The position numbers and the translations under genes were made by a program. The notes below the pieces were generated by a model. That model did not search any database, had not been told where the DNA came from, and saw only the letters and a program-made list of their open reading frames with translations. Shown here piece after piece: positions 1 to 10,339 of a DNA stretch of 64,000 nt; position 1 is the first letter of the stretch; every line of letters begins with the position of its first letter. The DNA comes from Angustibacter sp. Root456 (GTDB taxonomy: Bacteria; Actinomycetota; Actinomycetes; Actinomycetales; Angustibacteraceae). Where the stretch lies: NCBI RefSeq assembly GCF_001426435.1, contig NZ_LMER01000001.1:600147-664146 (forward strand), written 5' to 3'.

Positions 1-13
1 GGGCCCCGTCGGT

Positions 14-568
14 TCACCCATGCCGCGGGTCGTACGCCTCGTCGTCGCGGCGGTCGTCCTCGCTGCGGTCGTCCCAACCCTCGCCCGCGGCGTCGGCCAG
101 CTCGTACAGCCGCCGCTGGACGTCCTCGACACCCGGCACGTCGTCGAGGGTCAGCTGGCCGCGCTCGCCGGCCGACTCGACCACGAGCGTCCCGCAGCCC
201 AAGAGGCGCTCGATCACGGTGTGCGAGAACGAGATGTCGTTGATCCGCGTGAGCGGCATGTCGCGTCCGGTGCGGGCGATGACACCGCGCCGCGTGATGA
301 GCCGGCGGGTCGTGACGACGTAGTGGGTGGTGACCCACCGCAGGAACGGCAGCAGCGTCGTCGCCACGAGCACCACCACCGCCACCGTCGCGATGGCGAT
401 CCGCACGATCGGCTGGGCGCCGCCGTCGGGTACGCGCGCCGCGCCGAAGGACGCCAACGGCACGACGACGAGCAGCGCGAGCACCGGCAGCACGAGCGCC
501 TTCCAGTGCGGGTGCAGCTCGAGCTCGACGTCCTCGTCCTGCGACAGGAGCCTGCGCGGGTAGGCCAT
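14..568 (-). CDS. PH-domain (bPH2-type) membrane protein
   Basis: 184 aa. Two hydrophobic segments lie at about residues 24-45 and 54-75. They are followed by a bacterial PH domain with the typical run TTHYVVTTRRLITRRGVIAR and a later LTRINDISFSHTVIERLLGCG stretch. The C-terminus is strongly acidic/basic (WDDRSEDDRRDDEAYD). This architecture matches small YdbS/YdbT-like actinobacterial proteins of unknown biochemical role, probably acting at the membrane. The ATG at 568 lies 7 nt after the birA stop, so the two are probably cotranscribed. The longer open frame reaching upstream only overlaps birA out of frame. No Shine-Dalgarno is visible. Confidence 0.8.
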   Translation of the reverse strand: MAYPRRLLSQDEDVELELHPHWKALVLPVLALLVVVPLASFGAARVPDGGAQPIVRIAIATVAVVVLVATTLLPFLRWVTTHYVVTTRRLITRRGVIARTGRDMPLTRINDISFSHTVIERLLGCGTLVVESAGERGQLTLDDVPGVEDVQRRLYELADAAGEGWDDRSEDDRRDDEAYDPRHG

Positions 569-575
569 GGTCAGA

Positions 576-1448
576 TCATGCCGTGCCCGGCGCGCCCGAG
601 GGGGCGTCCGCGCGACGCACGTGGATGACGTCGCCCACCGCGAGCGCCCGCACGTCACCGGTCGAGGGGCGCACGAGCAGGCAGCCGTCGTCGTCCACGC
701 CCTCGGCCTCGCCCTCCAGAGCGTCACCTCCGGGCAGCTCGACGCGCACCCGCTGGCCGATGGTCGCGCAGCGCTCGCGGTACGCCGCGCCGATGCTGCT
801 GCGCCGCGGGTCGCCGTCCGCCCGCACCCAGGCGCCGTACCGGGCGGCCACACCGCGCAGCACGGCCCGCAGCACGGTGTCGCGGTCGGTGGTCGCCGAT
901 CCCGCGATGGCCAGCGACGTCGCCGTCGGCACGGGCAGCTCGTCGGCCGACTGGCTCACGTTGAGACCCACGCCGGCGACGACCGCCGCGCCGTCAGGGG
1001 TCTCCACCACCTCCGCGAGCACGCCGCAGACCTTCAGGTCACCGACCAGCACGTCGTTGGGCCACTTCAGCCGGGCGTCCAGGCCAGCGACGCGCACGAG
1101 CGCGTCGACCACGCCGACCCCGACGACCAGCGGCAACCACGTCCAGGCCGAGCGCGGGACCTCGCGCGGCTGCAGGAGCACCGACACGGCCACCGCCGAC
1201 CGCGGCGGCGTCGTCCAGGTGCGGTCGCGGCGGCCTCGACCGGCCTGCTGGTCGTCCGTGGTGAGCACCGCGCCCGCGGTGGCCGTGCCCGCACGGGCGC
1301 GCTGCGCGAGGTCGGCGTTCGTGGAGCCGGTAGCCGCGACGACGTCGAGCGACGTCCACGGGCCGTCCGGGTCGACCAGCGCCCGACGCAGGGCTGTCGC
1401 CCGCAACGGCGGCCGCGACAGGTCGGCCCACGGCGTGGAAGCGGTCAC
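576..1448 (-). CDS. birA: Biotin--[acetyl-CoA-carboxylase] ligase
   Basis: 290 aa. BirA activates biotin to biotinyl-AMP and transfers it to the carrier lysine of biotin-dependent carboxylases. Visible motifs are GSTNADL near residue 41, the biotinyl-AMP loop GRGRRDRTW near residue 70, and [17 protein letters not shown] in the catalytic core; a C-terminal SH3-like segment follows. The first 40 residues hold no helix-turn-helix, so this is a monofunctional ligase rather than a repressor. It is divergent from pccB, the beta subunit of one of its targets' complexes. Start is GTG at 1448. The minus-strand -10 TAGCCT (1455-1460) ends 6 nt upstream, so the mRNA is probably leaderless. Confidence 0.93.
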   Translation of the reverse strand: MTASTPWADLSRPPLRATALRRALVDPDGPWTSLDVVAATGSTNADLAQRARAGTATAGAVLTTDDQQAGRGRRDRTWTTPPRSAVAVSVLLQPREVPRSAWTWLPLVVGVGVVDALVRVAGLDARLKWPNDVLVGDLKVCGVLAEVVETPDGAAVVAGVGLNVSQSADELPVPTATSLAIAGSATTDRDTVLRAVLRGVAARYGAWVRADGDPRRSSIGAAYRERCATIGQRVRVELPGGDALEGEAEGVDDDGCLLVRPSTGDVRALAVGDVIHVRRADAPSGAPGTA

Positions 1449-1454
1449 ACCTTG

Positions 1455-1482
1455 AGGCTAGATGGCGGTGGCGCACTAGGCT
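1455..1482. promoter_or_regulatory. Divergent birA/pccB promoter pair
   Basis: Two -10 hexamers point away from each other. TAGCCT on the minus strand (1455-1460) ends 6 nt before the birA GTG at 1448. TAGGCT on the plus strand (1477-1482) ends 7 nt before the pccB GTG at 1490. Neither start has a Shine-Dalgarno sequence, so both transcripts are inferred to be leaderless. The whole intergenic region is only 41 nt, so each promoter's -35 region must lie in or near the other gene's start. Confidence 0.65.
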
Positions 1483-1489
1483 GCGGGCC

Positions 1490-3099
<1,610 letters not shown>

Positions 3100-3103
<4 letters not shown>

Positions 3104-3315
3104 GCGACCAGGAGCAGCCCCCGGTGCTGCGGATCGTGCGCGGCAACCCGACGCCGGACGACGTCGCCGCGCTCGTCGTGGTGCTCGCGGCTGCCGGTGG
3201 TGGGGACGACGCGCCCGCTCCTGCGCCGACGTCCCGGTGGGCCGCCTCGGCGCGTCCGCACGGTGCGACCGCCCCGGCCCGCGGCGGCTGGCGGGCCAGC
3301 GCCCTGCCGCGCTGA
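3100..3315 (+). CDS. accE: Acyl-CoA carboxylase epsilon subunit
   Basis: 71 aa. The N-terminus [21 protein letters not shown] and the C-terminus GWRASALPR are the two conserved blocks of actinobacterial carboxylase epsilon subunits; the linker between them is Pro/Ala-rich. In Streptomyces and Mycobacterium this small subunit binds the alpha and beta chains and raises complex activity. The GTG at 3100 overlaps the pccB TGA by 4 bp (GTGA), giving translational coupling and a 1:1 supply with PccB. It is too short for many gene callers, but the motifs at both ends make it convincing. Confidence 0.9.
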
Positions 3316-3406
3316 CCTCGACGTGCCCCACGCGGCTCCCGCGCCCCTGGAAGCCCTGGCCCGCTGCGCCTAGAGTGCGAGAAGGCGCAGCCCGTGGGAG
3401 GCGACC

Positions 3407-4201
3407 GTGCCAGAGGCCCAGGTGCAGGACGTCACCCTTCACTACGACGTCACCGGTGAGGGGCCGCCCCTGGTCTTCGTGCACGGCATGTGCGGCCGAG
3501 GGGACGTGTGGGAGGGCCAGGTCCAGCGCTTGTCGGACGCCTTCACCTGCATCACGTACGACCGACGGGGTCACGGGTCCAGCTCCGACGCCGACGCGCC
3601 GCACACCGTGCCGCTGCACGGCGACGACCTCGCCGCGCTCATCCAGCACCTCTCCCTGGCACCTGTGGTGCTCGTCGGCTCCAGCGGCGGGGCCCGCGTC
3701 GCGCTCGACGTCGCGCTGCGCCATCCCGGACTGCTGGCCGGCGCCGTGCTCTCCGAACCACCTGTCTTCTCCCTCGAACCGCAGCTCGGTCGGGAGTTCC
3801 TCGGCCGGGTCGTCCCGGCCGTACAGCCGCGTCTGGACGCAGGAGACCTGCGGGGAGCGGTCGACGCGTTCTTCGAGGTCGTGTGCCCCGGGCTGTGGCG
3901 CCAACTCGACGACGCCGGTCGGGAGCCGTACCGAGCGAGCGCTGCCATGCTCGTCGCCGACCTGCAGCAGCCACCGCTCACCGTGACGGCCGATGAGCTG
4001 GCGGCGGTTCGGGTCCCCGTCCTGGCCATCGCGGGCCGCGACAGCGACCCGTTCCTGCGAGCGACGCCTCGGGTGATCGCGGCAGCGGTGCCGTCGGCTC
4101 AGCTGCTCGAGCTGCCCGACTGCGGGCACGTGACCTACGCCGAGCAACCTGACCTCTTCGCCGACGCCGTCCGAGCCTTCGCAGGCGGCCTGGAGCGCTG
4201 A
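3407..4201 (+). CDS. Alpha/beta hydrolase
   Basis: 264 aa, full length for a small alpha/beta hydrolase. The oxyanion region is FVHGMCGRGD, the nucleophile elbow is VGSSGG (Ser93), the probable acid is in AGRDSDPF and the histidine in CGHVTYAEQP. The fold resembles haloperoxidase/esterase-like hydrolases, but the substrate cannot be told. Start is GTG at 3407. An upstream GGGAGG lies at 3395-3400, and a -10 TAGAGT at 3371-3376 implies a short leader rather than a leaderless mRNA. It stands alone, with a 52-nt gap before the next gene. Confidence 0.85.
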   Translation: MPEAQVQDVTLHYDVTGEGPPLVFVHGMCGRGDVWEGQVQRLSDAFTCITYDRRGHGSSSDADAPHTVPLHGDDLAALIQHLSLAPVVLVGSSGGARVALDVALRHPGLLAGAVLSEPPVFSLEPQLGREFLGRVVPAVQPRLDAGDLRGAVDAFFEVVCPGLWRQLDDAGREPYRASAAMLVADLQQPPLTVTADELAAVRVPVLAIAGRDSDPFLRATPRVIAAAVPSAQLLELPDCGHVTYAEQPDLFADAVRAFAGGLER

Positions 4202-4253
4202 CGCCGCAACGGCGATCAAGCCTGGACGGCGCCTCGCAGGTCACGCTGGACGC

Positions 4254-4748
4254 ATGACGATTCCCTGGGCAGAACCCCTGGCACCCGTAGAGCGCGGGCC
4301 GCGCGTCGTCCCGGAACCGCCGCGGCGCGGCGAGCCGGGCGGCCCGCCGTGCGGTGTGTGCGAAGGGCACGCGACCGAGGCCGTGTGGTCCGACGCGCAC
4401 TTCACCATGCACACTCCCGTCGGCGGCAGCCTGCCGGGCACCGTGTGGGTGGCGAGCACCGAGCACGTCGACTCCTTCTGCGACCTGTCCCCGGCGGCGG
4501 CCGAGGCCTTCGGGCCGATGGTGGCGCGCGTCGAGCGGGCGATCCTCGCGCGAGGCGACGTCGGCCGCGTGCACCTCTACCGCTGGGGTGACGGCGGTGC
4601 GCACTTCCACGTGTGGTTCCTGCCGCGTCCGCTCGGCATGCTGGAGGCGAACGGCGCCATGCTGCCGCTGTGGGAGGACGTGCTGCCGAACGTGACGGAC
4701 GACGAGCTGCTGACGGCGGCCCGCGAGATCGCGGACCGCATGGGATGA
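4254..4748 (+). CDS. HIT-like (histidine triad superfamily) protein
   Basis: 164 aa. The sequence GGAHFHVWFLPRP near residues 118-130 resembles the histidine-triad nucleotide-binding loop, although the canonical HxHxHxx is reduced to HFHVWF. An N-terminal PPCGVCEGH motif could bind zinc. The 'hydrolase or transferase acting on a nucleotide' role is inferred from the superfamily only. Its stop overlaps the next gene by 4 bp (ATGA), so it is cotranscribed with an amino-acid-type permease. No known pathway links the two. Confidence 0.65.
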   Translation: MTIPWAEPLAPVERGPRVVPEPPRRGEPGGPPCGVCEGHATEAVWSDAHFTMHTPVGGSLPGTVWVASTEHVDSFCDLSPAAAEAFGPMVARVERAILARGDVGRVHLYRWGDGGAHFHVWFLPRPLGMLEANGAMLPLWEDVLPNVTDDELLTAAREIADRMG

Positions 4749-5995
4749 GCGCGCCGATCCCGCACCAGCTCGCGCGCCGCCTCGGCACCGGGGACGCCGT
4801 CGTCGTCGGGCTGAGCGCCATGGTGGGCGCGGGCGTCTTCGCGGTCTTCGCACCGGCGGCGCAGGCCGCGGGGTCGGGGTTGCTGGTCGGGTTGGGGCTG
4901 GCCGCCGTCGTGGCGTTCTGCAACGCGACGTCGTCCGCGCAGCTCGCGGCGGCGTACCCGACGTCCGGCGGCACGTACGTCTACGGCCGCGAGGTGCTCG
5001 GGCCGTGGTGGGGCTTCGTCGCCGGCTGGGGCTTCGTGGTCGGCAAGACGGCGTCGTGCGCGGCCATGGCCTTGACGTTCGCGACCTACGCGGTGCCCGC
5101 CGGCCGCGGCTGGCAGCGGATCGTGGGGGCCGGCGCTGTCGTGCTGCTGACGGTCGCCAACCTGCGCGGTATCACGCGGACGGCGGCCGCCGCGCGCGTG
5201 CTGCTCGTCGCCACCGGTGCGGTGCTCGTGGGGTTCCTCGCGCTCGCCGCCACGGGCGCTGCCGACGTGCACCCCTCCGCTCTGCCGGTGCACGGCGGCG
5301 TCGGCGGGGTACTGCAGTCAGCGGGCCTGATCTTCTTCGCCTTCGCCGGCTACGCACGCATCGCCACGCTGGCCGAGGAGGTGCGGCGTCCGGAGCAGCT
5401 GGGTCGGGCCATCGTGATCGCGCTGGCCGTCGTGGTGCTGCTCTACCTCGCGGTCGGGCTGGCACTGGTGGCCGTGCTGGGGCGTGACCTGCCGTCCTCG
5501 GCCACGCCGGTCGCCTCGGCGGTCGACGCGCTGGGGGCAGCGTGGGCCGTGCCGGTCGTACGCATCGGTGCCGCGGCGGCGAGCCTCGGTGCGCTGCTGG
5601 CCCTCCTGGCCGGCGTCGGGCGGACGACGCTCGCGATGGCGCGCGAGCGCGATCTGCCCGGGCCGCTGGCGTCCGTCGACCTCCGCCACCACGTCCCCGA
5701 CCGCGCACAGCTCGCGATCGGCGCGGTCGTCGTCGTCCTCGTGCTGACGTCGGACCTGCGCGGCGTCATCGGGTTCTCGTCCTGCGGCGTGCTCATCTAC
5801 TACGCGGTGGCGAACCTGTCGGCGGTGCGGCAACCGGCGGCGCAGCGGCGCTGGCCGCGGGCGTTGCAGCTCGTCGGGCTGGTCGGCTGCCTGGTGCTCG
5901 TGGTGACGCTGCCCTCGGCGTCGGTGCTCGCCGGGCTGGGCGTCCTGGCCGTCGGTGTCCTCGGCCGGCTCGTCGTCCTCCGGCATCGACGCTGA
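4745..5995 (+). CDS. APC-family amino acid permease
   Basis: 416 aa, about 12 hydrophobic segments. The N-terminal helix GLSAMVGAGVFAVFAPAA carries the unwound GAGVF substrate motif of APC transporters. The FAFAGYARIATLAEEVRRPEQLGRAI stretch is the conserved TM6 to cytoplasmic-loop signature. The substrate is probably an amino acid or amine, not predictable further. The ATG at 4745 overlaps the preceding TGA (ATGA); the longer in-frame extension into the HIT-like gene is an overlap artefact. Confidence 0.85.
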   Translation: MSAPIPHQLARRLGTGDAVVVGLSAMVGAGVFAVFAPAAQAAGSGLLVGLGLAAVVAFCNATSSAQLAAAYPTSGGTYVYGREVLGPWWGFVAGWGFVVGKTASCAAMALTFATYAVPAGRGWQRIVGAGAVVLLTVANLRGITRTAAAARVLLVATGAVLVGFLALAATGAADVHPSALPVHGGVGGVLQSAGLIFFAFAGYARIATLAEEVRRPEQLGRAIVIALAVVVLLYLAVGLALVAVLGRDLPSSATPVASAVDALGAAWAVPVVRIGAAAASLGALLALLAGVGRTTLAMARERDLPGPLASVDLRHHVPDRAQLAIGAVVVVLVLTSDLRGVIGFSSCGVLIYYAVANLSAVRQPAAQRRWPRALQLVGLVGCLVLVVTLPSASVLAGLGVLAVGVLGRLVVLRHRR

Positions 5996-6004
5996 ACCAC
6001 GCAG

Positions 6005-7027
6005 TCAGAGCCGGCGCTGCAGCTGCGGGCACGCCTCGACGAGCTGGAAGCCCAGTGCTTCGTTGATGGCCAGCATGTGCGCGTTGACGTCGGCGTTGCC
6101 GGTCATCACGACGGTGCGCTCGGGGTGGGCGGCCTGCAGGCGGCGCAGGTTCTCGACCTTGACGGCGAGCCCGAGCCGGTGGCCGCGGTGCTCGCGGCGC
6201 ACCAGGGTTCCCCACTGCCACACCGACGTCCGCGTGCCAGAGCCGATGACGAGGTCGGTGTAGGCGACGACCTGGCCGTCGCCGTCGACCGCGACGGTCG
6301 TGATCCGTTCGCGGCCCATGTCGGTGAACAGCTGCAACCGCTCGCGGTAGCGCTCGGGGGTGAGCGACTCGGGCTCGTACTCGACCGTGCCGGCCGGGGC
6401 GTCGACCGCGAGCTGGTTCTCGGTGTCGCACAAGGACGCCTGCAGGTGTTCTGGCACACCGTCGACGTAGGTCTCCAGCCGGTACCGGCCCGACCAGCCG
6501 GCGCGGGCGCCGGCCTCGAGGTCGTCCAGCCGACCGGCGTCGACGGGCAGCGCCAGGTGCCGCATGGAGTCCCGGCTCGCCTCGGCGAAACCGTGTCGTG
6601 CGGCGAAGCGCCGGTACGGGTGCTCGTCGCCGGCGTCCAGCGGCACGAACACCTCCGACAGCACCTCAGGGCGGCCCCGCCGGTGCACCTCGTCGAGCAC
6701 CGCCTGCAGCAGCGCGGTTCCCCGTCCGCGACCGCGCGCCTGCGGCTCGACCTCCACCATGCAGTAGGCCTTGTCGACGTTGTCGGTCAGCGGGAACCAG
6801 CAGTGCGCGAGCCCCACCGGTCTCCCGTCCCACCAGGCCGCCCAGAGCAGGTGGTCCTCGGCGGGGTCGACGAACCGCTGGTCGGCGGCGAAGGCGCTCG
6901 GGGACTCCGGATCGTGCCACGGCCGCCCGGCCCGCTTGCTGGCTGCCTCGACGCCGTACAGCTGCGCCAGCACCGCGTCGTCCGCGAGGTCGACGCGGTG
7001 GACGGTGTCGAGATGCAGCGTGCCCAC
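6005..7027 (-). CDS. Tandem GNAT N-acetyltransferase
   Basis: 340 aa with two GNAT domains. The first has the acetyl-CoA pyrophosphate loop in VEPQARGRGRGTALLQ (about residues 90-105). The second has LVRREHRGHRLGLAVKVENL (about residues 275-294), followed by NADVNAHMLAINEALGF, the usual N-x-x-M-x-x-x-N-x-x-LGF ending. Tandem-GNAT proteins include mycothiol synthase-like and antibiotic-modifying enzymes; the acceptor is unknown here. The GTG at 7027 is preferred to upstream starts because the minus-strand -10 TAGCGT (7036-7041) ends 8 nt before it. Confidence 0.82.
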   Translation of the reverse strand: MGTLHLDTVHRVDLADDAVLAQLYGVEAASKRAGRPWHDPESPSAFAADQRFVDPAEDHLLWAAWWDGRPVGLAHCWFPLTDNVDKAYCMVEVEPQARGRGRGTALLQAVLDEVHRRGRPEVLSEVFVPLDAGDEHPYRRFAARHGFAEASRDSMRHLALPVDAGRLDDLEAGARAGWSGRYRLETYVDGVPEHLQASLCDTENQLAVDAPAGTVEYEPESLTPERYRERLQLFTDMGRERITTVAVDGDGQVVAYTDLVIGSGTRTSVWQWGTLVRREHRGHRLGLAVKVENLRRLQAAHPERTVVMTGNADVNAHMLAINEALGFQLVEACPQLQRRL

Positions 7028-7099
7028 GAGCGACCACGCTAGGCAGCACGCGGGCCGGGGGGCCAACGGTTATCCCTGCGCGCCACTAGGGTGACCGCC

Positions 7100-8806
7100 G
7101 TGACCGACTCCACAGACGCCGTTCGCCCGCGCACCGCCGTCGACGAGATCGCCGACGCCCACCTCGACGCCGAGATCGCGCTCGACCCGATCGCCGCGAC
7201 GTCGCTCGGGGTGCCCGGCCACGAGACCGAGCTCACCGACTACTCCCCCGAGGGCCACGCGGCCCGGCGCGAGGTCGGGCTGCGCACCCTGCGAGCCCTC
7301 GACGACGTCGAGCCCGCGGACGACGTCGACCGCGTGACGATCGCGGCGATGCGCGAACGGCTCGGGCTGGCCGAGGAGCTCTACGCCATCGGTGCGGACG
7401 ACTACGACCTCAACGTGCTCGCGAGTCCGCTGCAGAGCCTGCGCTCGGTGTACGACCTGATGAACAAGGGCACTGTCGACGACTGGGCGACCATCGCCAC
7501 GCGCCTCACCCGGACGCCGCAGGCCATGCAGCAGTACGTCGCGTCGCTGCGCGAGGGCATGGCGCGAGGCGTCACGCCCGCGCGGCGGCAGGTCGAGAAG
7601 TGCGCGGCCCAGGCCGAGCAGCACGCATCCGCGAACGGCTTCTTCGCCGAGCTCGCGTCCGGTGCACGTGCCGGTGACGCCGAACTACCGACGAGCGTTT
7701 CGTCCGACCTATCCGACGCTACAAACGTTGCAGCGCAGGCCTTCGGTGACTTCTCGAGGTTCCTGCGCGACGAGCTGCTGCCCGTCGCGCGCGCTGACGA
7801 CGCTGTCGGCCGCGATGAGTACCAGCTGCGCTCCCGTTACTTCCTGGGCGCCACGGTCGACCTCGACGAGACCTACGAGTGGGGCCGCGCCGAGCTCGCG
7901 CGCATCGAGGACGAGATGCGAGCGGTCGCCGAGCAGATCAAGCCTGGCTCGACGCCCGACGAGGCGATGAAGGCACTGGACGACGACCCCGCCCGCCAGC
8001 TGCACGGCACCGACGCGCTGCAGGCCTGGATGCAGCAGCTGAGCGACGCCGCGATCGTGGCCATGGCCGGCACGCACTTCGACATCCCGCACCCGGTGCG
8101 CCGGCTGGAGTGCTGCATCGCGCCGACCCACGAGGGCGGCATCTACTACACCGGCCCGAGCGAGGACTTCTCACGGCCGGGCCGCATGTGGTGGTCGGTG
8201 CCCGAGGACGTCACCAGCTTCGGCACGTGGCGCGAGACCACGACCGTCTACCACGAGGGCGTGCCCGGCCATCACCTCCAGGTGGCGCAGACCGTCTACC
8301 GCTCGGCCCTCCTCAACCGCTGGCGGCGCCTCGGTTGCTGGGTCAGCGGCCACGGCGAGGGCTGGGCGCTCTACGCCGAGCGGCTGATGGCCGACCTGGG
8401 CTTCCTCGACGACCCGGGCGACCGCATGGGCATGCTCGACGGTCAGCGCATGCGTGCGGCGCGCGTCGTCCTCGACATCGGCGTGCACTGCCGCAAGGAC
8501 GCCCCGGCTGAGCTGGGCGGTGGCACCTGGGACGCCGAGAAGGCCTGGGAGTTCTTCCGGCACAAGGTGAACATGCCCGAGTCATTCATCCGCTTCGAGG
8601 TCGACCGCTACCTCGGGTGGCCGGGCCAGGCGCCGGCGTACAAGGTTGGCGAGCGACTGTGGCTCGACGCGCGCGAGCAGGTGAGGGCGCGCGAGGGCGA
8701 CGCGTTCGACCTGGCGCGCTTCCACCGCCGAGCGCTCGATCTGGGGTCGGTCGGGCTCGACGTCCTGCGCGAGGCGCTCGTCGGCCGAGCGCTGCCCACG
8801 ACCTGA
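7100..8806 (+). CDS. DUF885 family putative metallopeptidase
   Basis: 568 aa, usual length for DUF885. The family signature YHEGVPGHHLQ at about residue 383 resembles a zinc HExxH-type site, and GHGEGWALYAERLMADLGF follows. There is no signal peptide, so the protein is cytoplasmic. The 'peptidase' role is a family-level inference. I take the GTG at 7100, not the one at 7091. The -10 TAGGGT occupies 7087-7092 and overlaps the earlier candidate, whereas 7100 lies exactly 7 nt beyond it, matching the leaderless spacing seen at many genes here. Confidence 0.86.
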   Translation: MTDSTDAVRPRTAVDEIADAHLDAEIALDPIAATSLGVPGHETELTDYSPEGHAARREVGLRTLRALDDVEPADDVDRVTIAAMRERLGLAEELYAIGADDYDLNVLASPLQSLRSVYDLMNKGTVDDWATIATRLTRTPQAMQQYVASLREGMARGVTPARRQVEKCAAQAEQHASANGFFAELASGARAGDAELPTSVSSDLSDATNVAAQAFGDFSRFLRDELLPVARADDAVGRDEYQLRSRYFLGATVDLDETYEWGRAELARIEDEMRAVAEQIKPGSTPDEAMKALDDDPARQLHGTDALQAWMQQLSDAAIVAMAGTHFDIPHPVRRLECCIAPTHEGGIYYTGPSEDFSRPGRMWWSVPEDVTSFGTWRETTTVYHEGVPGHHLQVAQTVYRSALLNRWRRLGCWVSGHGEGWALYAERLMADLGFLDDPGDRMGMLDGQRMRAARVVLDIGVHCRKDAPAELGGGTWDAEKAWEFFRHKVNMPESFIRFEVDRYLGWPGQAPAYKVGERLWLDAREQVRAREGDAFDLARFHRRALDLGSVGLDVLREALVGRALPTT

Positions 8807-8854
8807 GACGCCGCTCGGGAATACCCTGCACGGCGCCTAGGGTTTGCTCTCGAG

Positions 8855-8932
8855 ATGGGAAACGTCTGGGGATTGACGACGCGGCGCTGGCTCGACCTGC
8901 GCCGCTGGGCCGGTGACGGCTGTCGCGGCTGA
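8855..8932 (+). CDS. Possible 25-codon leader ORF upstream of the symporter
   Basis: A complete ATG-TGA frame of 25 codons sits between the DUF885 gene and the symporter, rich in Trp (3) and Arg (6), for example LTTRRWLDLRRWAG. A -10-like TAGGGT at 8838-8843 would start a transcript about 4 nt before it. It ends 42 nt before the symporter ATG. It has no Shine-Dalgarno and no homology I recognise, so it may be chance in high-GC DNA. Confidence 0.2.
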   Translation: MGNVWGLTTRRWLDLRRWAGDGCRG

Positions 8933-8974
8933 CGCGCGCCACCGTCCCCCTTCGTCACTCACCCTAGGACTCCC

Positions 8975-10312
8975 ATGTCTTCCGCCACTTCGGCGCGCCC
9001 TCGGCGCGCGTCCGCACTGCCCCGCGTGCCGTTCGGCGCGCAGATCCTGCTCGGCCTGGTCCTCGGCGTCGCGCTCGGCCTGCTGGCCCGCGCACAGGAC
9101 CTCGGCTGGCTCACCGAGACCCTCACCACGATCGGCAGCCTGTTCGTCCAGCTGCTGAAGCTGGCCGTGCCGCCGCTGGTCTTCACTGCCGTGCTGGTCT
9201 CGATCACGCGGCTGCGCGAGGTGACCGGCGCCGCGCGCCTGGCCCTGCGCACCCTGCTGTGGTTCGGCATCACGAGTGCGATCGCCGTGACGATCGGCCT
9301 GGTGCTCGGCACCATCACCCACCCCGGCCGCGGCGTGCAGCTCGACGTGTCGAAGGCCGCCAAGCCCGAGCACGTCGGCTCGTGGTTGGACTTCCTCACC
9401 GGCATCGTGCCGACCAACCCGGTGGGCGCGTTCGTCGACGGCAACGTGCTGCAGATCGTGTTCCTCGGTGCCGTCACGGCTGCGGCCGTGCTGGCCGTCG
9501 GCGCCAAGGCCGAGCCCGTCGTCGCGCTGTCGGAGGCCGTGCTCGAAGTCGTGCAGAAGGCGCTGTGGTGGGTCATCCGCCTCGCGCCCCTCGGCACCCT
9601 GGGCCTCATCGGAAAGGCCGTCGCCAGCTACGGCTGGGACCTCCTGTCGCCCCTCGCCACCTTCACCGTCACCGTGTACGTCGGCCTGGCGCTCGTCATC
9701 GCCGTCGTCTACCCGACGCTGCTCGCCGGCGTCGCCAAGCTCAACCCGGTGCGGTTCTTCGCCGGCGCCTGGCCGGCGATCGAGCTGGCGTTCGTGTCGC
9801 GCTCGTCGGTGGGCACCATGCCGCTGACCCAGCGCGTCGCCACCGAGAACCTCGGCGTGCCGCGCGAGTACGCGGCGTTCGCCGTCCCGTTCGGCGCCAC
9901 CACGAAGATGGACGGCTGCGCTGCCATCTACCCGGCGATCTCGGCGATCTTCGTGGCCGAGGTGTTCGGCATTCCGTTGGGGGTCAAGGAGTACGTGCTG
10001 ATCGCGTTCGTGTCGGTCGTCGGCTCGGCGGCCACGGCGGGCCTCACCGGCGCCATCGTGATGCTGACCCTCACGCTGTCGACGCTCGGCTTGCCGCTCG
10101 AGGGCGCCGGCCTGCTGCTGGCGATCGACCCGATCCTCGACATGGGCCGCACCGCGGTCAACGTGACCGGCCAGGCGCTCGTGCCCGTGATCGTGTCGGC
10201 CCGTGCGGGCATCCTCGACCGGGCGGTCTACAACGCCCGCGAGCAGGCGGTGCGTGACGCCGTGCCCGGCACCGGCGAGCGCACCCGAGAGCCGGTGCCC
10301 AGCGCGGCCTGA
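8975..10312 (+). CDS. Dicarboxylate/amino acid:cation symporter (DAACS)
   Basis: 445 aa, the expected length for GltP/DctA-type symporters. It imports dicarboxylates or acidic amino acids with H+ or Na+. Eight hydrophobic segments plus the hairpin motifs are visible. FVSRSSVGTMPLT is the serine-rich hairpin HP1. FAVPFGATTKMDGCAAIYP is the TM7 motif, where the family has NMDGT. DPILDMGRTAVNVTGQAL is TM8, with the substrate-contacting Asp and Arg. The ATG at 8975 is preceded by a possible leader region (8807-8974). The downstream maf gene has its own promoter. Confidence 0.92.
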   Translation: MSSATSARPRRASALPRVPFGAQILLGLVLGVALGLLARAQDLGWLTETLTTIGSLFVQLLKLAVPPLVFTAVLVSITRLREVTGAARLALRTLLWFGITSAIAVTIGLVLGTITHPGRGVQLDVSKAAKPEHVGSWLDFLTGIVPTNPVGAFVDGNVLQIVFLGAVTAAAVLAVGAKAEPVVALSEAVLEVVQKALWWVIRLAPLGTLGLIGKAVASYGWDLLSPLATFTVTVYVGLALVIAVVYPTLLAGVAKLNPVRFFAGAWPAIELAFVSRSSVGTMPLTQRVATENLGVPREYAAFAVPFGATTKMDGCAAIYPAISAIFVAEVFGIPLGVKEYVLIAFVSVVGSAATAGLTGAIVMLTLTLSTLGLPLEGAGLLLAIDPILDMGRTAVNVTGQALVPVIVSARAGILDRAVYNAREQAVRDAVPGTGERTREPVPSAA

Positions 10313-10339
10313 GCCGCACCTCGCACTAGGGTCGGGCGC

